From Yponomeuta sedellus (taxonomy: Eukaryota > Arthropoda > Insecta > Lepidoptera > Yponomeutidae): a DNA stretch of 64,000 nucleotides. Shown piece after piece: positions 29,653-41,204 of the stretch. Made by a program: the position numbers and the translations under genes. Location: assembly GCA_934045075.1 (NCBI GenBank), contig OW203751.1:3793822-3857821 (forward strand), written 5' to 3'. Under the pieces are notes generated by a model. The model saw nothing but the letters and a program-made list of their open reading frames with translations. It did not search any database and was not told the DNA's origin. Numbering within the stretch: the first letter of the stretch is position 1; each line of letters starts with the position of its first letter.

Positions 29653-30965
29653 GACGATTTAGCTTGGCAATCAGGACAATCGTAGTGTCTGAAATCAGGC
29701 CTACCACACGTAAAACAAACAATTTTGCGCTCAGCCTTACACTGACGTAAGCTATGTGTATCTACACGGCAGCGGGGGCAAAACTTTTGTCTATCGACAG
29801 TATGCACATGCCTTGGGGAGCTGACAGAAAGTCTATGCTGATCGCTCGGTTGGTTAGGGTAAGGTCTCCTATACCTAAAGGCATGATTGTCCTCCGGAGC
29901 ATTTTTCGCATGTGCGTACGCAAAATTGGGGGCTAGGGTAGATGAACTAGCTTTAGGTGGCTCGTGAAAGTGAGACAACCTCGCCTGCACGTCCTCAAAG
30001 TTCTTAGCTAGTAGACGCAGCTCTTCAATGGAACCTATCTTAGACACTGAAGTAAGCACACTAGCATACGTGGGCCTAATATTATGGAGTATAATCTCCA
30101 ACTTGTCGTCCTCGGAGAGCGGTTTGTTGAGCTTAGAGAACATTCCTGCCATGATAGAAAGGTATATAGTGATGTTCTCTCGCTCACCCTGTGTCCGTGC
30201 TCTGATTTCCTCCAAGAACCGGTAATCGTAGTCCGATTGACTAAAGTCTTCCTTGAGTCTCATGCAAACATCTTCCCAAGTAGTGACAGTACCCTGAAGA
30301 CTACGAAACCAATGCAAGGCCTCGTCGGTAAAAATTTCGGTAGCAAATTGCATGATTTTGGATGGATGTATATTTCTAGCAGTCGAAAACTCCTTGACTC
30401 GCTGGATAAAAGCGCGGGCGCAGGTTTTTCCACTGTACTTGAGAGCTGTTAAATCGGAAAGCTCTTTGCCACAAGATACCATGACCTGAGGAGTATCTTC
30501 TTTAGGAATTGCAGACGACTGTTCGATAACGTCCAGCGTAGGGAGTTCTACAGGAACTTTCCCTAACCTAAAAACGGCGAGCGAGGCCTGTAACGTTTGA
30601 AGCTTCATCGTAGCTTGACTAAGCCTAACCATAATCTCGAGATCTGACGCAGCATCAATCCTACTCAGCCGAAATTGAAGCTGCACCATCATGTTTCGTG
30701 AACGATCTAGCTTGGCCTTGTCGACGCTTGTTGAAAATTGGCTAACCACTTCCTCTAACTTAGCCAGTGAAACCTCTAAGCCGCTCAAGTCCTCCTCTGC
30801 TCCTAAATGGGATTCTAAAATATCGCAGGACGGATTCAAAGGCGCTAGCTTGGCTATTTGCTTGCGAAGAAGCTGTACCGTAGCGGCCGGTGTCTCGCCA
30901 CGAAGTTCTACTTCATACTCAAGCTCTGGTTTTTGCAGAGATAGAAATTTAATTTCTGAAGCCAT
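29643..30965 (-). CDS. gag: Gag polyprotein
   Basis: 440 residues from ATG at 30965. The middle (about 175-330) is a retrotransposon Gag domain, with ALHWFRSLQGTVTTWEDVCM and RARTQGERENITIYLSIMAG as its typical blocks. Near the C-terminus are a zinc knuckle C-x2-C-x4-H-x4-C (CPRCRVDTHSLRQC) and a second Cys/His cluster (CFTCGRPDFRHYDCPDC). The ORF ends KSSKN-stop at the -1 frameshift site. The protein packages the RNA and forms the particle. Confidence 0.9.
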   Translation of the reverse strand: MASEIKFLSLQKPELEYEVELRGETPAATVQLLRKQIAKLAPLNPSCDILESHLGAEEDLSGLEVSLAKLEEVVSQFSTSVDKAKLDRSRNMMVQLQFRLSRIDAASDLEIMVRLSQATMKLQTLQASLAVFRLGKVPVELPTLDVIEQSSAIPKEDTPQVMVSCGKELSDLTALKYSGKTCARAFIQRVKEFSTARNIHPSKIMQFATEIFTDEALHWFRSLQGTVTTWEDVCMRLKEDFSQSDYDYRFLEEIRARTQGERENITIYLSIMAGMFSKLNKPLSEDDKLEIILHNIRPTYASVLTSVSKIGSIEELRLLAKNFEDVQARLSHFHEPPKASSSTLAPNFAYAHAKNAPEDNHAFRYRRPYPNQPSDQHRLSVSSPRHVHTVDRQKFCPRCRVDTHSLRQCKAERKIVCFTCGRPDFRHYDCPDCQAKSSKN

Positions 30966-31453
30966 TTTTAAAAAATTGAGGGTACTTCCACCAATAGTGG
31001 GTAGCTAAAATAAACTCTATCGGGTATTTGCGAACAGCTAAATGCTAGGTATACTAAAAATTGCTAATACACCAAAATTATACTCCGCCCTGTTACAAAT
31101 CATATAAAATAAACAAGATTTGTTTTTTATAGTGCCTCTAAATAGAAAAGTTAAGAAAAGCACACTAAAATAAGCATTAAAAACTAAATTTGCAACCAAC
31201 AATAAAAATGATTACTGCAACAGGTGTGTATTGCCAACTTACAAACAAAATAAATTTTACTACGGAACCCAATTTACCAAAAATATAAATTCACACAAAA
31301 AAATATTAAATTAAAGTTGGAATGTTTGCAATACACCTCAGTTGCTAAGCACACAAAATAATCAACATAAAAAAAATCAAGTCTTTACAAAGCACACGCA
31401 CACCAAAGCAAACTACGTAATGACAAAAACAGAGAGACCGAACCTTTTAAAAC

Positions 31454-31468
31454 ACGTTATGGCGCCAA
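31454..31468 (-). promoter_or_regulatory. Primer-binding site candidate
   Basis: Directly after the 5' LTR (minus strand), one base downstream of ...GACA, is TGGCGCCATAACG. The TGGCGCC start is typical of tRNA-primed elements. The exact tRNA was not determined. Confidence 0.6.
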
Positions 31469-32847
31469 TGTCGCAGCTAGCCTTGAAGAGGCGGGAGACA
31501 TAAATTAAAACAGTCAGGTAGAACAATAATGAATTTAATAATATAAACCTAGCTATTACATAAGGTACTAGCTAGTCGTGTGGTTCAGCCCTACACACTG
31601 GTTACGGTCTCTCTCTAATTATCACCACGGTCAGGTACTCTCCTGAGCCATCCGGGAACAGTAGAATGTCCTCTCGAGGCGGCGACCAAGCTTGAGGTGG
31701 AGTAGTCCCAGTAGTCACGGGAATAGAACGTCGTGTCCTCAGTCTTGGCCGGAATAGAAAAGCTAGCCTTGCCTGCTTGTGTCCCAGTAGGGACCGCGGT
31801 GGATTGTGGCCCGGAACTTGGACCCTGGAAAAAACCCCTTGCATTAGTACCAGCCATCGAAGGAACAATTCACCGCCTCCGTTTTAGCAAAAGAAGAAGA
31901 AACCCAACTAGTTTGTAAGTGGCGGTGAAATAAATCAGTAGCGGAGTAACGCAGGATGATAATGAAACTAATATGATATTAAATGATAGGCCAAAAATGA
32001 GGTACAATGGAAAAACGATAAATGTAAATACTAGCTGCAGTATAAATTTACAATAATGTCTGCATACCATTAAATTGCAAGCTAGTGCGTATCTACATGA
32101 AAGCCAATACCTGATGGATTTCTATTAATATTATGAAAATGCATGAGAAATGAAATGATAAATAATGTATGACGCAATAGTGACAAGCAATTTTGTCAGA
32201 CGCCATTTTGTGCCACCAAGCGGTCAAGCGATGGAGATGCTTTGCAACACCGTGTATAAATTTGCCGGTAAAACTTGTTAGCACTACAACTAAAGGAAAG
32301 ACAGACACATTATACATTATTACAAGCACTATTAAAACTAATCGATCGGTCTACTACCAAATAATAAAATAGCTGTTCGCAACTTACCCAAAAAGTGTGG
32401 GGGACGGGAACACAAAATCTTTGTTATTTAATAAACTTCAGCTGTTTATTAGGGAACAGTGCAACTTGTTATAATATATTATACTGACGCCGGCCGTTAG
32501 CGACGGTGAGCTGGCGATGCAACAGAGCTAGGCACGCGCAGGCTCGCCGATGGTCCAGTGACAATTGGAATGGGAGTGGGAGCGCGGTCGAGTCGAGAGG
32601 CGTGTCGCCGGCTGCTCGCGCGCAAGACCAGTAAAGTTGTTTTAGGGGCCAGCCGTGCGAAAAACTAACGAACCCTTTCCGCAAAGGCTCCCATTAGCAT
32701 GTAGTGTAGAATAAATATTGTAATTCAGTGCTTGTAAATATTGGTTTCCTAGTTGTAAGTAACTTGTTTGTTAATATAAAAAAGTAATACTTAACGCATA
32801 TAATTATTTAAGAACTATAACGTTGTTCTAAAATAAATAACGTTACA
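31469..32847 (-). repeat. 5' LTR of the gypsy-type element
   Basis: 1379 bp, the same length as the other LTR. Differences seen: CGGTCAAG for CGTTCAAG (about 32222), GACAGA for GATAGA (about 32301) and GTGCAAC for GTGTAAC (about 32461). Such low divergence implies a young insertion. Confidence 0.93.
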
Positions 32848-32879
32848 TATATAGTATTTGATGACAGCTCGCTTTAGAC

Positions 32880-32960
32880 TATAGTTAAAGTTTCGGATTC
32901 GAACCCGGTACCTCTTGCATGGTAGGCAGATGCGCTACTGCTATGCCACAGAGGTCGTCA
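32880..32960 (-). mobile_element. tRNA-like SINE head
   Basis: The minus strand reads GACCTCTGTGGCATAGCAGT, then AGCGCATCTGCCTACCATGC, then GGTACCGGGTTCGAATCC, i.e. A- and B-box-like parts with a tRNA fold. No intact tRNA acceptor end follows, so it is taken as a SINE remnant. Confidence 0.55.
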
Positions 32961-33118
32961 AGGTCGTCTGCAAGTCGTAATTAACTTTACAGCTCATGTC
33001 AACTCAAATAAATATAAACGTTTTTAAACTAAACATGGTTCTTTAGTAACAAAAAATGAACCTCATAAGTTTCTTAAGTAAAGCTGGTTTAACACTTAAA
33101 ATATACTTGATCCAACAG

Positions 33119-33247
33119 CAATTCGGCGAGATCACCGGCAAAGAAGTGAACTTATCGGTACCGGAGCTGGTGGTGCAGTTCAGAGCGCGGGCGCAGGCTG
33201 AGCTGGCCGCCGCCAAGGGGCGCCACTACAACGAGCGGACGCTCTCC
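33119..33247 (+). CDS. swm: RBM26/27 (swm) exon 12 of the window: second half of RRM2
   Basis: After acceptor TCCAACAG the exon reads in phase 0 QFGEITGKEVNLSVPELVVQ, then FRARAQAELAAAKGRHYNER and TLS, ending at TCC|GTGAGT. It completes RRM2: beta2, beta3 (VVQFRARAQAE, the RNP1 position) and alpha2, in line with RBM26/27. It is 9.3 kb from the previous true exon, and that intron holds five exon copies and the LTR element. Confidence 0.93.
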
Positions 33248-33349
33248 GTGAGTAGATTAGCTTTAGTTGATAAAGTCAGTCAGGAGATGACCATTTTTGT
33301 GTAGCTCGCCAAAATATTCTGGGGCGCACAAATATCCTGGGCTCCAAAA

Positions 33350-33510
33350 TATATCTGAATGTGTTGGTAAGCGTAAATCTCGAGAGCAGCTGAACCGATT
33401 TCGAAAATTCTTTTTTTAGACTATTCCTTGAAGTACGAGGATGGTTCTTACAGAGAGAAAAAAAAGAATAATCGACTGTTAGGCGGTACGAAGTTCGCTG
33501 GGTCGGCTAG
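33350..33510 (+). mobile_element. Helitron-like element, 5'-truncated
   Basis: The body TGTTGGTAAGCGTAAATCTC and CCTTGAAGTACGAGGATGGT, hairpin AGGCGGTACGAAGTTCGCTG and end GGCTAG followed by T match the 45943-46119 copy. The 5' TC end is missing. Confidence 0.75.
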
Positions 33511-33701
33511 TTTCAAATGAAACGGAAATAAAAAAAAATACCTACAAAAGAAAAATTAATATTTACGTTTCGTTTCAAACTTAGTCTTTCATGCCGGAAC
33601 TGGGTTTCTCGCTTCTGGTTCCATTGTTATACCCACTATGCTTCCGCTGCTATAGTTTCTTAAGTTAACCAGGCTATAACAAGGCAGCGTTTTCTCCGTA
33701 G

Positions 33702-33794
33702 GTGACGTGGGTGACGGGCAAGTCGCCGTTAGGCGCCCCCCCCGCCAGCCCGCTGCCCGCCGCCGCTGCCAACGGGAGTGACAAACAGGCCGAG
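33702..33794 (+). CDS. swm: RBM26/27 (swm) exon 13 of the window: end of RRM2 and Ala/Pro linker
   Basis: After acceptor CTCCGTAG the exon reads in phase 0 VTWVTGKSPLGAPPASPLPA, then AAANGSDKQAE, ending at GAG|GTGAGG. VTWV is beta4 of RRM2 (vertebrates: L-x-x-W-N-K-P-like). The rest is the flexible linker to the acidic tail. Confidence 0.9.
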
Positions 33795-34310
33795 GTGAGG
33801 CTGCTGACCACTGACTACTTGCCACTGACCACGATGTGCACTAACCAGTGCGTACTTGCAACAAACTAATGTCACTGACTAACACTTTCACTGAGCAGTG
33901 ACTAATAATGCCACTGACCACTACTTGTACTAACCTGTGACTACTTGCAACTAATGACAGTGACCACGACTTGCACTAACCAGTGATTACTTGCCACTGA
34001 CCACGACGTGCACTAACCAGTGCGTACTTGCAACAAACTAATGTCACTGACTAACACTTTCACTGAGCAGTGACTAATAATGCCACTGACCACTACTTGT
34101 ACTAACCTGTGACTACTTGCAACTAACTAATGACAGTGACCACCACTTGCACTAACCGGTGAATACTTGCCAACGACAAGTGACCTCTTGCACCTGACCA
34201 GTGACCAGCGACCACTTGCCCTGACCAGTATCTGCTTGCCACAAACGGCTAACCACTTGCCACGGATGACAGACCACTTGCTACTGACCAGTGACCAGTA
34301 GCCACTAACC
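33795..34310 (+). repeat. Intronic minisatellite of CCACTGACCACTGACTACTT type
   Basis: Short units built from CACTGACCA, TACTTGC and ACTAACCAGTG are arranged in tandem. A block of about 170 bp (from about 33823) is repeated nearly exactly at about 33995. Scattered decayed units continue to about 35150, broken by an A/T-rich stretch (34330-34720). Confidence 0.85.
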
Positions 34311-35254
34311 ATTGACTGGCTTATGTTAATTTTATTTTTATGACTGATTGTTATAATTCATATGTAAATGGGTTAAAATATGGAAAAAATTCCAAAAAAT
34401 TAAACTTACAGCGAAAAAAAAAAAAAAGGAAACAAAAGAAAGGGAGACAAAGGAGAAAAAGAAGTAAAAAAAAAAGTAAATAAAAATAAATCCTAACCCA
34501 TTAGGATTAAGTATAGTGTTTTTCATTTTATATATTAATCTGACATTGACAATCGTTATATTTTATTTTATTTCATGTAATAATTCGTGTAATAGTAATT
34601 TTACCACTTTAATTGATTTCTTGATCGAACTGCTAACTATTTGAACTCTCTTATTTTATCAAAGTGTTGACCAAAGGTTGCCATGTAATGAACCATTTTT
34701 TTTTACCTAGACAAAAAAAAACCATTGACTGATAATAGCATGCCACGGATCACTGACTAACATTGAGTTGCCACTAACAATTTGCCACTATTCACTGATT
34801 TCTTGCCATTGAACAGTGACCACTTTCCACTGACAGGTGATTACTTGCTCTTACCAGTACTGGTAACATGTAGATTAAAAACGTTTATTTGGAACCAAAC
34901 AATGGCACACCCCAGTGACCACTTGTTGTAACCATTTTGAACCAAACAATGCCAATGACTACTCGCCGCTGACTTGTGACCACTCGCCATCGATCTGTGG
35001 TTAATTGTTATTTTAAATTTTTAATGTACAATATGAAGTGTATAGAAGGTGCACTTGATGCTAATGACATATTAATTTTTACTGAACAATGACCAATTTT
35101 GACTGACAACTTGCACTGACCAGCGACTACTTGCCACTTACCTCTGATATATTGAGCTAGATAATAGTGGCACAGATATAACTGACCTAAAACCCAGCGT
35201 ATTTAAGAGTCATACTCAAGGAGCAGTTTCCACACAAACTTAGTTTGATTTTTA

Positions 35255-35480
35255 TTTTAAAAAACCTATTTAGAGGCTAAAAATTCCACTCATCCCTTGA
35301 TTCGAACCCGCGACCTCTGGCTATCCGTGCCAGCGCTCTTCTAACTGAGCTAACGGGTGACAGTTGGGCGTCAGTTGGAAGAGCGTTGGCACGGATAGCC
35401 AGAGGTCGCGGGTTCGAGTCCCGGCATGGGTGGAATTTTTAGCCTCTAAATAGGTTTTTTAAAAATAGCACGGGTTAGTG
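35255..35480. mobile_element. tRNA foldback element with short centre
   Basis: Left arm (minus tRNA-like) and right arm (plus tRNA-like) are head to head, joined at GCTAACGGGTGACAGTTGGGCG. Outer ends are CTATTTAGAGG and CCTCTAAATAGG. Confidence 0.75.
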
Positions 35481-35658
35481 CAATAAAAATAGTATAATCA
35501 TTGATTTTTATTTACAAACGACGTGCCGGATCGCAATGAAACTTTGCTAAACATATTTGTAAAGTTTCATTTCAATTCGGCGTGTTAAACCAAACTACGT
35601 TTGTGTGCAAATAGCTCTCTGATCAGCAGCCTCAATAACTGACGTCCTACCCCCGCAG

Positions 35659-35748
35659 CCTACCCCCGAGCTGACCGAAGCGGCGCTGCTTCGGTTCGAC
35701 GAAGAGGAGGACGACGACGCCGAGGAGGACCGCTCGTGGCGCCGTTGA
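35659..35748 (+). CDS. swm: RBM26/27 (swm) last exon: acidic tail and stop
   Basis: After acceptor CCCCGCAG the exon reads in phase 0 PTPELTEAALLRFDEEEDDD then AEEDRSWRR and TGA (35746-35748). An acidic run followed by the DRSWRR C-terminus is the signature end of RBM26/27 proteins, which confirms the reading of the whole exon chain. Confidence 0.95.
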   Translation, partial: PTPELTEAALLRFDEEEDDDAEEDRSWRR

Positions 35749-36498
35749 CGGCGGCCGCAAGATGGCGGCGGCACAAGATGGCGGACTGTCGGCTTGGCGG
35801 GGAAGTAGGGCGCCGCGTCTCTTTTATAGGACGTCCCATACTAAATGTCCGTAAAAAGACCGCATGTGTATAGGTCGATAACTGTCGGTTTGGCGAGGGA
35901 TTAGGGACCGCGGACCGAATCATGCTATTTGTAGTAGCAACTCCGAAATTATCGGAAATATCGCGAGGAAACCTCAGGGCTAGTGGTGTTCACGTGCCTG
36001 GAAATCTGCACTGAAGGCACGCGTATTTATAAAGCCTATACTCACTTTCTCCGAGAGAAGGACTGTGCTCAGGGATGTGCAAATTTAGGCCGCTTACAGT
36101 GATGACGTCATCAGCATACACGAATTTTCATACACCGATTACATACTAAAAAAACTAGCTCCTTTTTTCTGAATGTAATGGGTCACAAATCTTCTCGTCA
36201 AACCAACAGCCTACGGGACTATCCAAAGTACCACGGGCGTTGACGTAAGGGCGCAACGTTTCAGGCCGAAATGAACCTTATAAACTGTAGGGTTTATAAG
36301 GTTCATTTAAGGTGCTTCTGGGAAAACATCATAACTTGTTATTGTACGTTTTTATTTAAAAGGGAACATGTCTACAACCTAGAATCAACAACCAAAGACT
36401 CTAATCACTTTCCGCCAAAAACGCCCGTTTTTTGAGGAAATCGCTTAAAGTTCTATTCTAGAGAACGACTGTAAGATCTAGAAATAGTTATCAGTTTT
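35749..36498 (+). other. Start of the 3' UTR region
   Basis: This is the presumed 3' UTR of the RBM26/27 gene. It contains GCGGCCGCAAGATGGCGGCG right after the stop and a short inverted repeat around AACCTTATAAACTGTAGGGT (36275-36305). The poly(A) site was not settled; AATAAA-type signals appear far downstream (for example near 39831). Confidence 0.4.
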
Positions 36499-36660
36499 AA
36501 AAAACCTATTTAGAGGCTAAAAATTCTACCCATGCCGGGATTAGAGTCCGCGACCTCTGGCTATCCGTGCCAGAGGTAGCGGGTTCGAATCCCGGCATGG
36601 GTGGATTTTTTTTGCCTCTAAATAGGTTTTTTTAAATTGTCCTTAGCACGGGTTAGTGTA
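36499..36660. mobile_element. Centre-deleted tRNA foldback hairpin
   Basis: Two arms of the family meet at GTGCCAGAGGTAGCGGGTTC and form a long hairpin. The outer right end AATTGTCCTTAGCACGGGTT is present. Confidence 0.75.
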
Positions 36661-36665
36661 ATCAA

Positions 36666-38140
36666 AACTGTTTTTATACGGATTTATGCTCGTCTATCCG
36701 TATAAAAACAGTTTTAATTATGTCTACTGCTCGTGTTAACCTTAGAAAATACTATATGGGTTAGTGTATTAAAAAGAATATAGTTATCACAGTTGTTAAG
36801 AGTTCTCATGTTCACTTTTAATTAAAAACGTAGGTACTATAGCACAAGTTATGATTTTTTCCATTGGTTACTTAGCGCCCCGAAACGCGTTTAAGCCTGT
36901 TTCTACGTCCGGAGATGGAGCAATTTCCATACACACATAGTTTCATTTTTATTTATAAATGACAAATTTTCGCGTTTATAATAATAAATAATAGGAAGGT
37001 TGGATAATCCACGCGAAAATTTGTAACTTTTTTCAAAATTTGAAAATCCTATCGGATTTATGAGAATAGTTTGTAGTGAAACGTCTTATATAGACTATAA
37101 TTTATTTTTTATTCTGCTATTCGCAGTTGTAAGCAGGATCAAACCTCGATGTGTGGCCTCTAACCGTATTGGCAATGGTTCATTGCATTTCACATTTCCG
37201 ACCCATCGTACCACCGCCCATACCCCGTAATTACCCACCGTAGCACTGGGAGTATAGGCGGTGGTACGGTCGGCCAGAACATGTCGTTTGTTTACCAAAA
37301 GCTAAACTACGTTTGTATGGAAATTGCTCCTTGTGTCTTCACTCTTAAGGACTATTTTAGATTGAACCCGTCGCTGGCCCGTCGTAAGGTGGATGGACCA
37401 TAAAAGATTAGTACTCCAAAATCATGTATCGCGTACGATTTGTTATTTATTTTATAGTTTGACAGTATCAGCGTTTGGGTGGATAAGATTGACTCTTTGA
37501 AGCCTTTGATGGTAATTTTGGCAAGAGAATTGCGATCTTAATTATAAAAAAACCGTTTCTCTAAAGGACTCTTTAAAGCTTAGCGAGCGATGCGAATAAT
37601 ATCGCCGCGTTTTTTTTTTCTGATGGATTTTGAATCGCGTACTGATATGGTAGGGAAATAATTTCTTTTAAAAGAAAATTTATTTTTTTGACGACACAAT
37701 ACTCAAAACAAAACAAAAAACACACACACACGAAACCATTACGCAATGCATACAATTATTACAAAAAATTAACAGATAGCAAAACAAGTAAAAAATAAAT
37801 AAACTATAAAACACGACAACAATAATAAAATACATACAGCCTTCCTTACTAATAAATTTGGTGTAAGTATTGTATAACTATGCAGTGTTTTGTCTCTTTT
37901 CTTCCAACTGAAAATTACATTCAAATGACGTGAACAAAACATTGTGCAACTATACCACGCCCCGAACCACTTTAATACATTGTCCATATCACACAGAGAT
38001 TTTCGGAAAAAATCGCGTGGTGAAAAATCTTGATGCCTGCTAAGCCTTACACGAAATTTATTTAATCTGTGGTTAGATTTTTGTATAGTATTTTCTAAGG
38101 TTAACACGAGCAGTAGACATAATTAAAACTGTTTTTATAC
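36666..38140. mobile_element. Element or region bracketed by long inverted repeats
   Basis: CAGTTTTAATTATGTCTACT, GCTCGTGTTAACC and TTAGAAAATAC at 36711-36755 are matched in inverted form at 38083-38130. The left side also has its own hairpin (36666-36721, CTGTTTTTATACGGATTTAT). About 1.3 kb lies between the arms. A 112-codon minus-strand ORF (37769-38107) has no similarity I recognise and has a hydrophobic C-terminal segment. It may be a non-autonomous transposon. Confidence 0.5.
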
Positions 38141-38334
38141 GGATTTATGCTCGTTTATTACATTTTTACAATTTTCCAACGTTTCGGCACTTTTTCAGGT
38201 GCCGTGGTCCCGGATGACTGACTGACTGATTACCAGTCATCCGGGACCACGGCACCTGAAAAAGTGCCGAAACGTTGGAAAATTGTAAAAATGTAATAAA
38301 CGAGCATAAATCCGTATAAAAACAGTTTTAATTA
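38120..38334. repeat. Near-perfect 215-bp palindrome
   Basis: Arms of about 100 bp (TAATTAAAACTGTTTTTATA, TTCCAACGTTTCGGCACTTT, CAGGTGCCGTGGTCCCGGAT) are exact complements around a short GACTGACTGATTACC centre. It shares its outer motif with the hairpin at 36666-36721. Confidence 0.9.
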
Positions 38335-41200
38335 GGTTTTTTTGTCCATGGTCTCCATCACAGACTATTGCTAAGCCTTAGACGAAATTTATTTATTTAA
38401 TCTGTGGTTACGTTTTTCGTGTCTATGGTCTCCATCACAGACTATTTGAGACAGTGTTTTAGATAACTGTGTTTTTATAAATAAGATCGTGACTTTTGAA
38501 CAGTTTGACGAATTAAATTATTGAGTTGTATAAGATGGATGATGTTTCTGAGATATATGGATTCTTTTGTCGAAAAGTTCTTGAGTTATTTTAATCATTA
38601 TACATTGTAAGAGATTGGCACAGCCTAGAAGAGAAATAGTGTTACCATTACTTCGTAAATATTCACAAAAATAGCAATAAATTTAGCACAAAAAATCATA
38701 CTATGAATTCGTTTGTTAGTTGATACAAAAAGTCAGTGTAAAGCTGTGGACATACGAGAGTGAAAAAACTACAAATAAAAGCGCCTTAACACTACCGGGA
38801 CTTTTTTCCCGAATCAGGAAATTATTTACACGTATAAATGTTCCCGGGAACGCCAAACTCTGAAACAACGCAACTGCCTTAAATATATCAGCAATAAAAT
38901 ACAACTGTATTACATAATATTATTGAATTAAAGTTATATTTAAATGATGCAACTACGCTTAAAAACTTTTAGAATACATACTTATTGAATAGGTCCACCA
39001 AACCAACAAATTTAATTAAAAAAAATTAACCGGTTAAGGCTGGTGCATACTTACCACTAAACTCTCTGTAGATGTGATAAAAATGAATGTTGGCATGTTG
39101 AAAACAAATTGTTTTAAAAGTTTTGTTTAAACAGTATTAAATATTTGTGACAAAATTAATTGCACAATAAAACATTGACAAAAATTAAACTTAAGTGACA
39201 GTCTTGTGATAAAAGTTATTATGACTTTAATAATAAACCTGATTTTTTGAAAAAAAAAAAAAGAATTAATAATAACTCCTTTTTTTTTGCAAAAACATTA
39301 GTCTAATAAAAAGGTTAAAATTAATAGGTTTTTAAAACATTAGTCAGCCAACCTAAAATATCTTGTAATGGATGGATGAATGTGTGTATTTATTAATTTG
39401 AAAGAGAACATGTTACGTATGTTATAAGGCCCCACAAAAACAATTGCTTGGTTTGACTGTGGGAACAGTCTCGTTTACAATAGCCTTACCAGAGATTCTA
39501 AATAGCGTCTTTACGTAAATCTATTTAGGGTTTACATAATGTAGACATATTCCAAAAAAAAAAAACTTGTGATCCTGTAATTTTTTTACGGTCACTTCTC
39601 TACAGTCAGTTTTAAGTATCTAAGTGTGCGCTGGCCCTTACATGTGGTTAATTGTTTTGTCTTCGTTCGTCGTTTTGATGTACCAAATCGTGATTCGTGT
39701 CGTTTCCTGTGTTCTTTTTTGCTGTAGAAAGAATTATTGTCTTAAAATATCGTCCGGCTACGCAAAAATGTATTCGTTGAATATATCTTTTCTCGCGTCG
39801 CGATAGTTCTCTCCTTGAAACAGATGTGTAAATAAAATTCGTTTAAAACGTGACATGTAAATAATTGGTTGTACTTTGCTTCACGCGTTAGTAATTTTTC
39901 TTTCTTCGTTGTTTACGGTACCGTTACCGGTTTTAACTTTACCGGTTTTGTAATTTAGTTATCGGTTATATATAGCAGTAGTGGGTCGTTTTTCAATTAC
40001 AATTTTGTCGGGTTTTTCAAAATTGTATCTTAAGAGACAGGATTGGCATTTTAAAGAAACAAATTATTGTTAAACAATTTTTTTTTAATTTTTTTTTTTA
40101 AAACAGTGTTTAAACCTGTTTAAAAAGCATGAAATGCCAACCCTGCTTAGGTAAATAGTTGGGCTCGCGGTTTAAGGCGCCACGGGGTGCTGACTAGCGT
40201 CACCAATTTGAAAAAAAAAACATACTTCTTTTAAAACGCGTTCTTGGAAAATGTGAACATGATTATTACATATTATTAGAGAGAGAGAGAGAGAGAGAGA
40301 TATGATTTATTGCGTAAAAGTTTTGCACATATGTGAGCTTAATGCTACTTCGCGTTATCTACCAGCTAACAACATAAACCTTAACAAATATAGTAGCTGT
40401 TTTTAAAAGCTAGCTGTTTTTAAGAAAAGAACCTAGGTTCAAGAATCTAGGACTTTAAAGCAGTTTTGCCAAAAACGGCCGTTTTTAGCGACGGCCGATT
40501 AGTCCTAGGTTGTTGATCCTAGGTAATACTCAAAAACTAGTTGTCACAGTTAATTATGTACATTTTTGTAAAAAAAAACGTGTTACAAAACCATTTATGA
40601 TTTTTGTTCCATAGGTGGCGCTAGGTAGCATCCCAAAGCGTCTCAAAGTGGGAATAAATTCGTTTCGGGATTCGTTTAAAATATGGAACCTTTTCCCTTA
40701 AAAGTAGTTTAAAACGCGTCAAACCTTTAAAACTGACTAATATTATTTGGCTGTGTGAAATATTAGTAATAATGAAATCTGTAAATAGTCTTCGTTGCGA
40801 GTCCCATGCGTAGGTGTTTTTGCTTTTTTTTTTAGAATAGAGGGTGTTTAGTTTAGTTCTAATGCTGTGCCGGTTTTACCTAACATAAATTAGGGCCATT
40901 TTTTCTACCCGGAATTGGTTTATATGTACAGGGTGTGGGAAATGTCCGGTGAATGTTAACGGAGTTAATTCTACCCAAAAATGAAACGGCCTTTATTTTA
41001 GGAATACTTCGAAATAGGAAAAAATATATATATATATATATGGACCGTGATCTGGCGATAATGAGCCGTTTTTAGCATAAATTCACAAAGCAATTCATAG
41101 ATGGCGCTGACAGGCGTGGCCATAGAAGAACCGGAATGCGGCTGTCAAAATTAATCTGTGCTGAGCCAAATTTGACAGACGAGTCTCTATACTATTTTTT
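38335..41200. other. A/T-rich sequence without recognised gene
   Basis: There are no coding signals. Present are a (GA)n run at 40280-40301, a (TA)n run near 41025-41041 and poly(A)-signal-like AATAAA sequences (near 39831) that could end a long 3' UTR. Paired CCTAGGTTCAAGAATCTAGG and CCTAGGTTGTTGATCCTAGG at 40430-40525 form loose inverted repeats. Confidence 0.45.
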
Positions 41201-41204
41201 TTAA

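Larger units (their letters stand above)
25477..32847 (-). mobile_element. Ty3/gypsy LTR retrotransposon lacking RNase H, antisense in host intron
   Basis: The two 1379-bp LTRs (TGTCGC to GTTACA on the + strand) differ at only three positions that I found by eye. On the minus strand the order is LTR, primer-binding-like TTGGCGCCATAACG, gag, protease-RT-integrase, purine-rich GAGCGGGG, LTR. That order marks Ty3/gypsy. There is no env. No target duplication is visible: left flank GTAAGTC, right flank TATATAGTATTTG. The right flank still resembles the intron that follows the other RRM2 exon copies (TAGTATTTGACAG), so the insertion hit this tandem unit and the border was later altered. Confidence 0.93.

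Noticed and set aside
37769..38107. 112-codon minus-strand ORF as a membrane protein gene
   Set aside because: The hydrophobic tail is A/T-driven, and its 5' end overlaps the inverted-repeat arm; no supporting motif.
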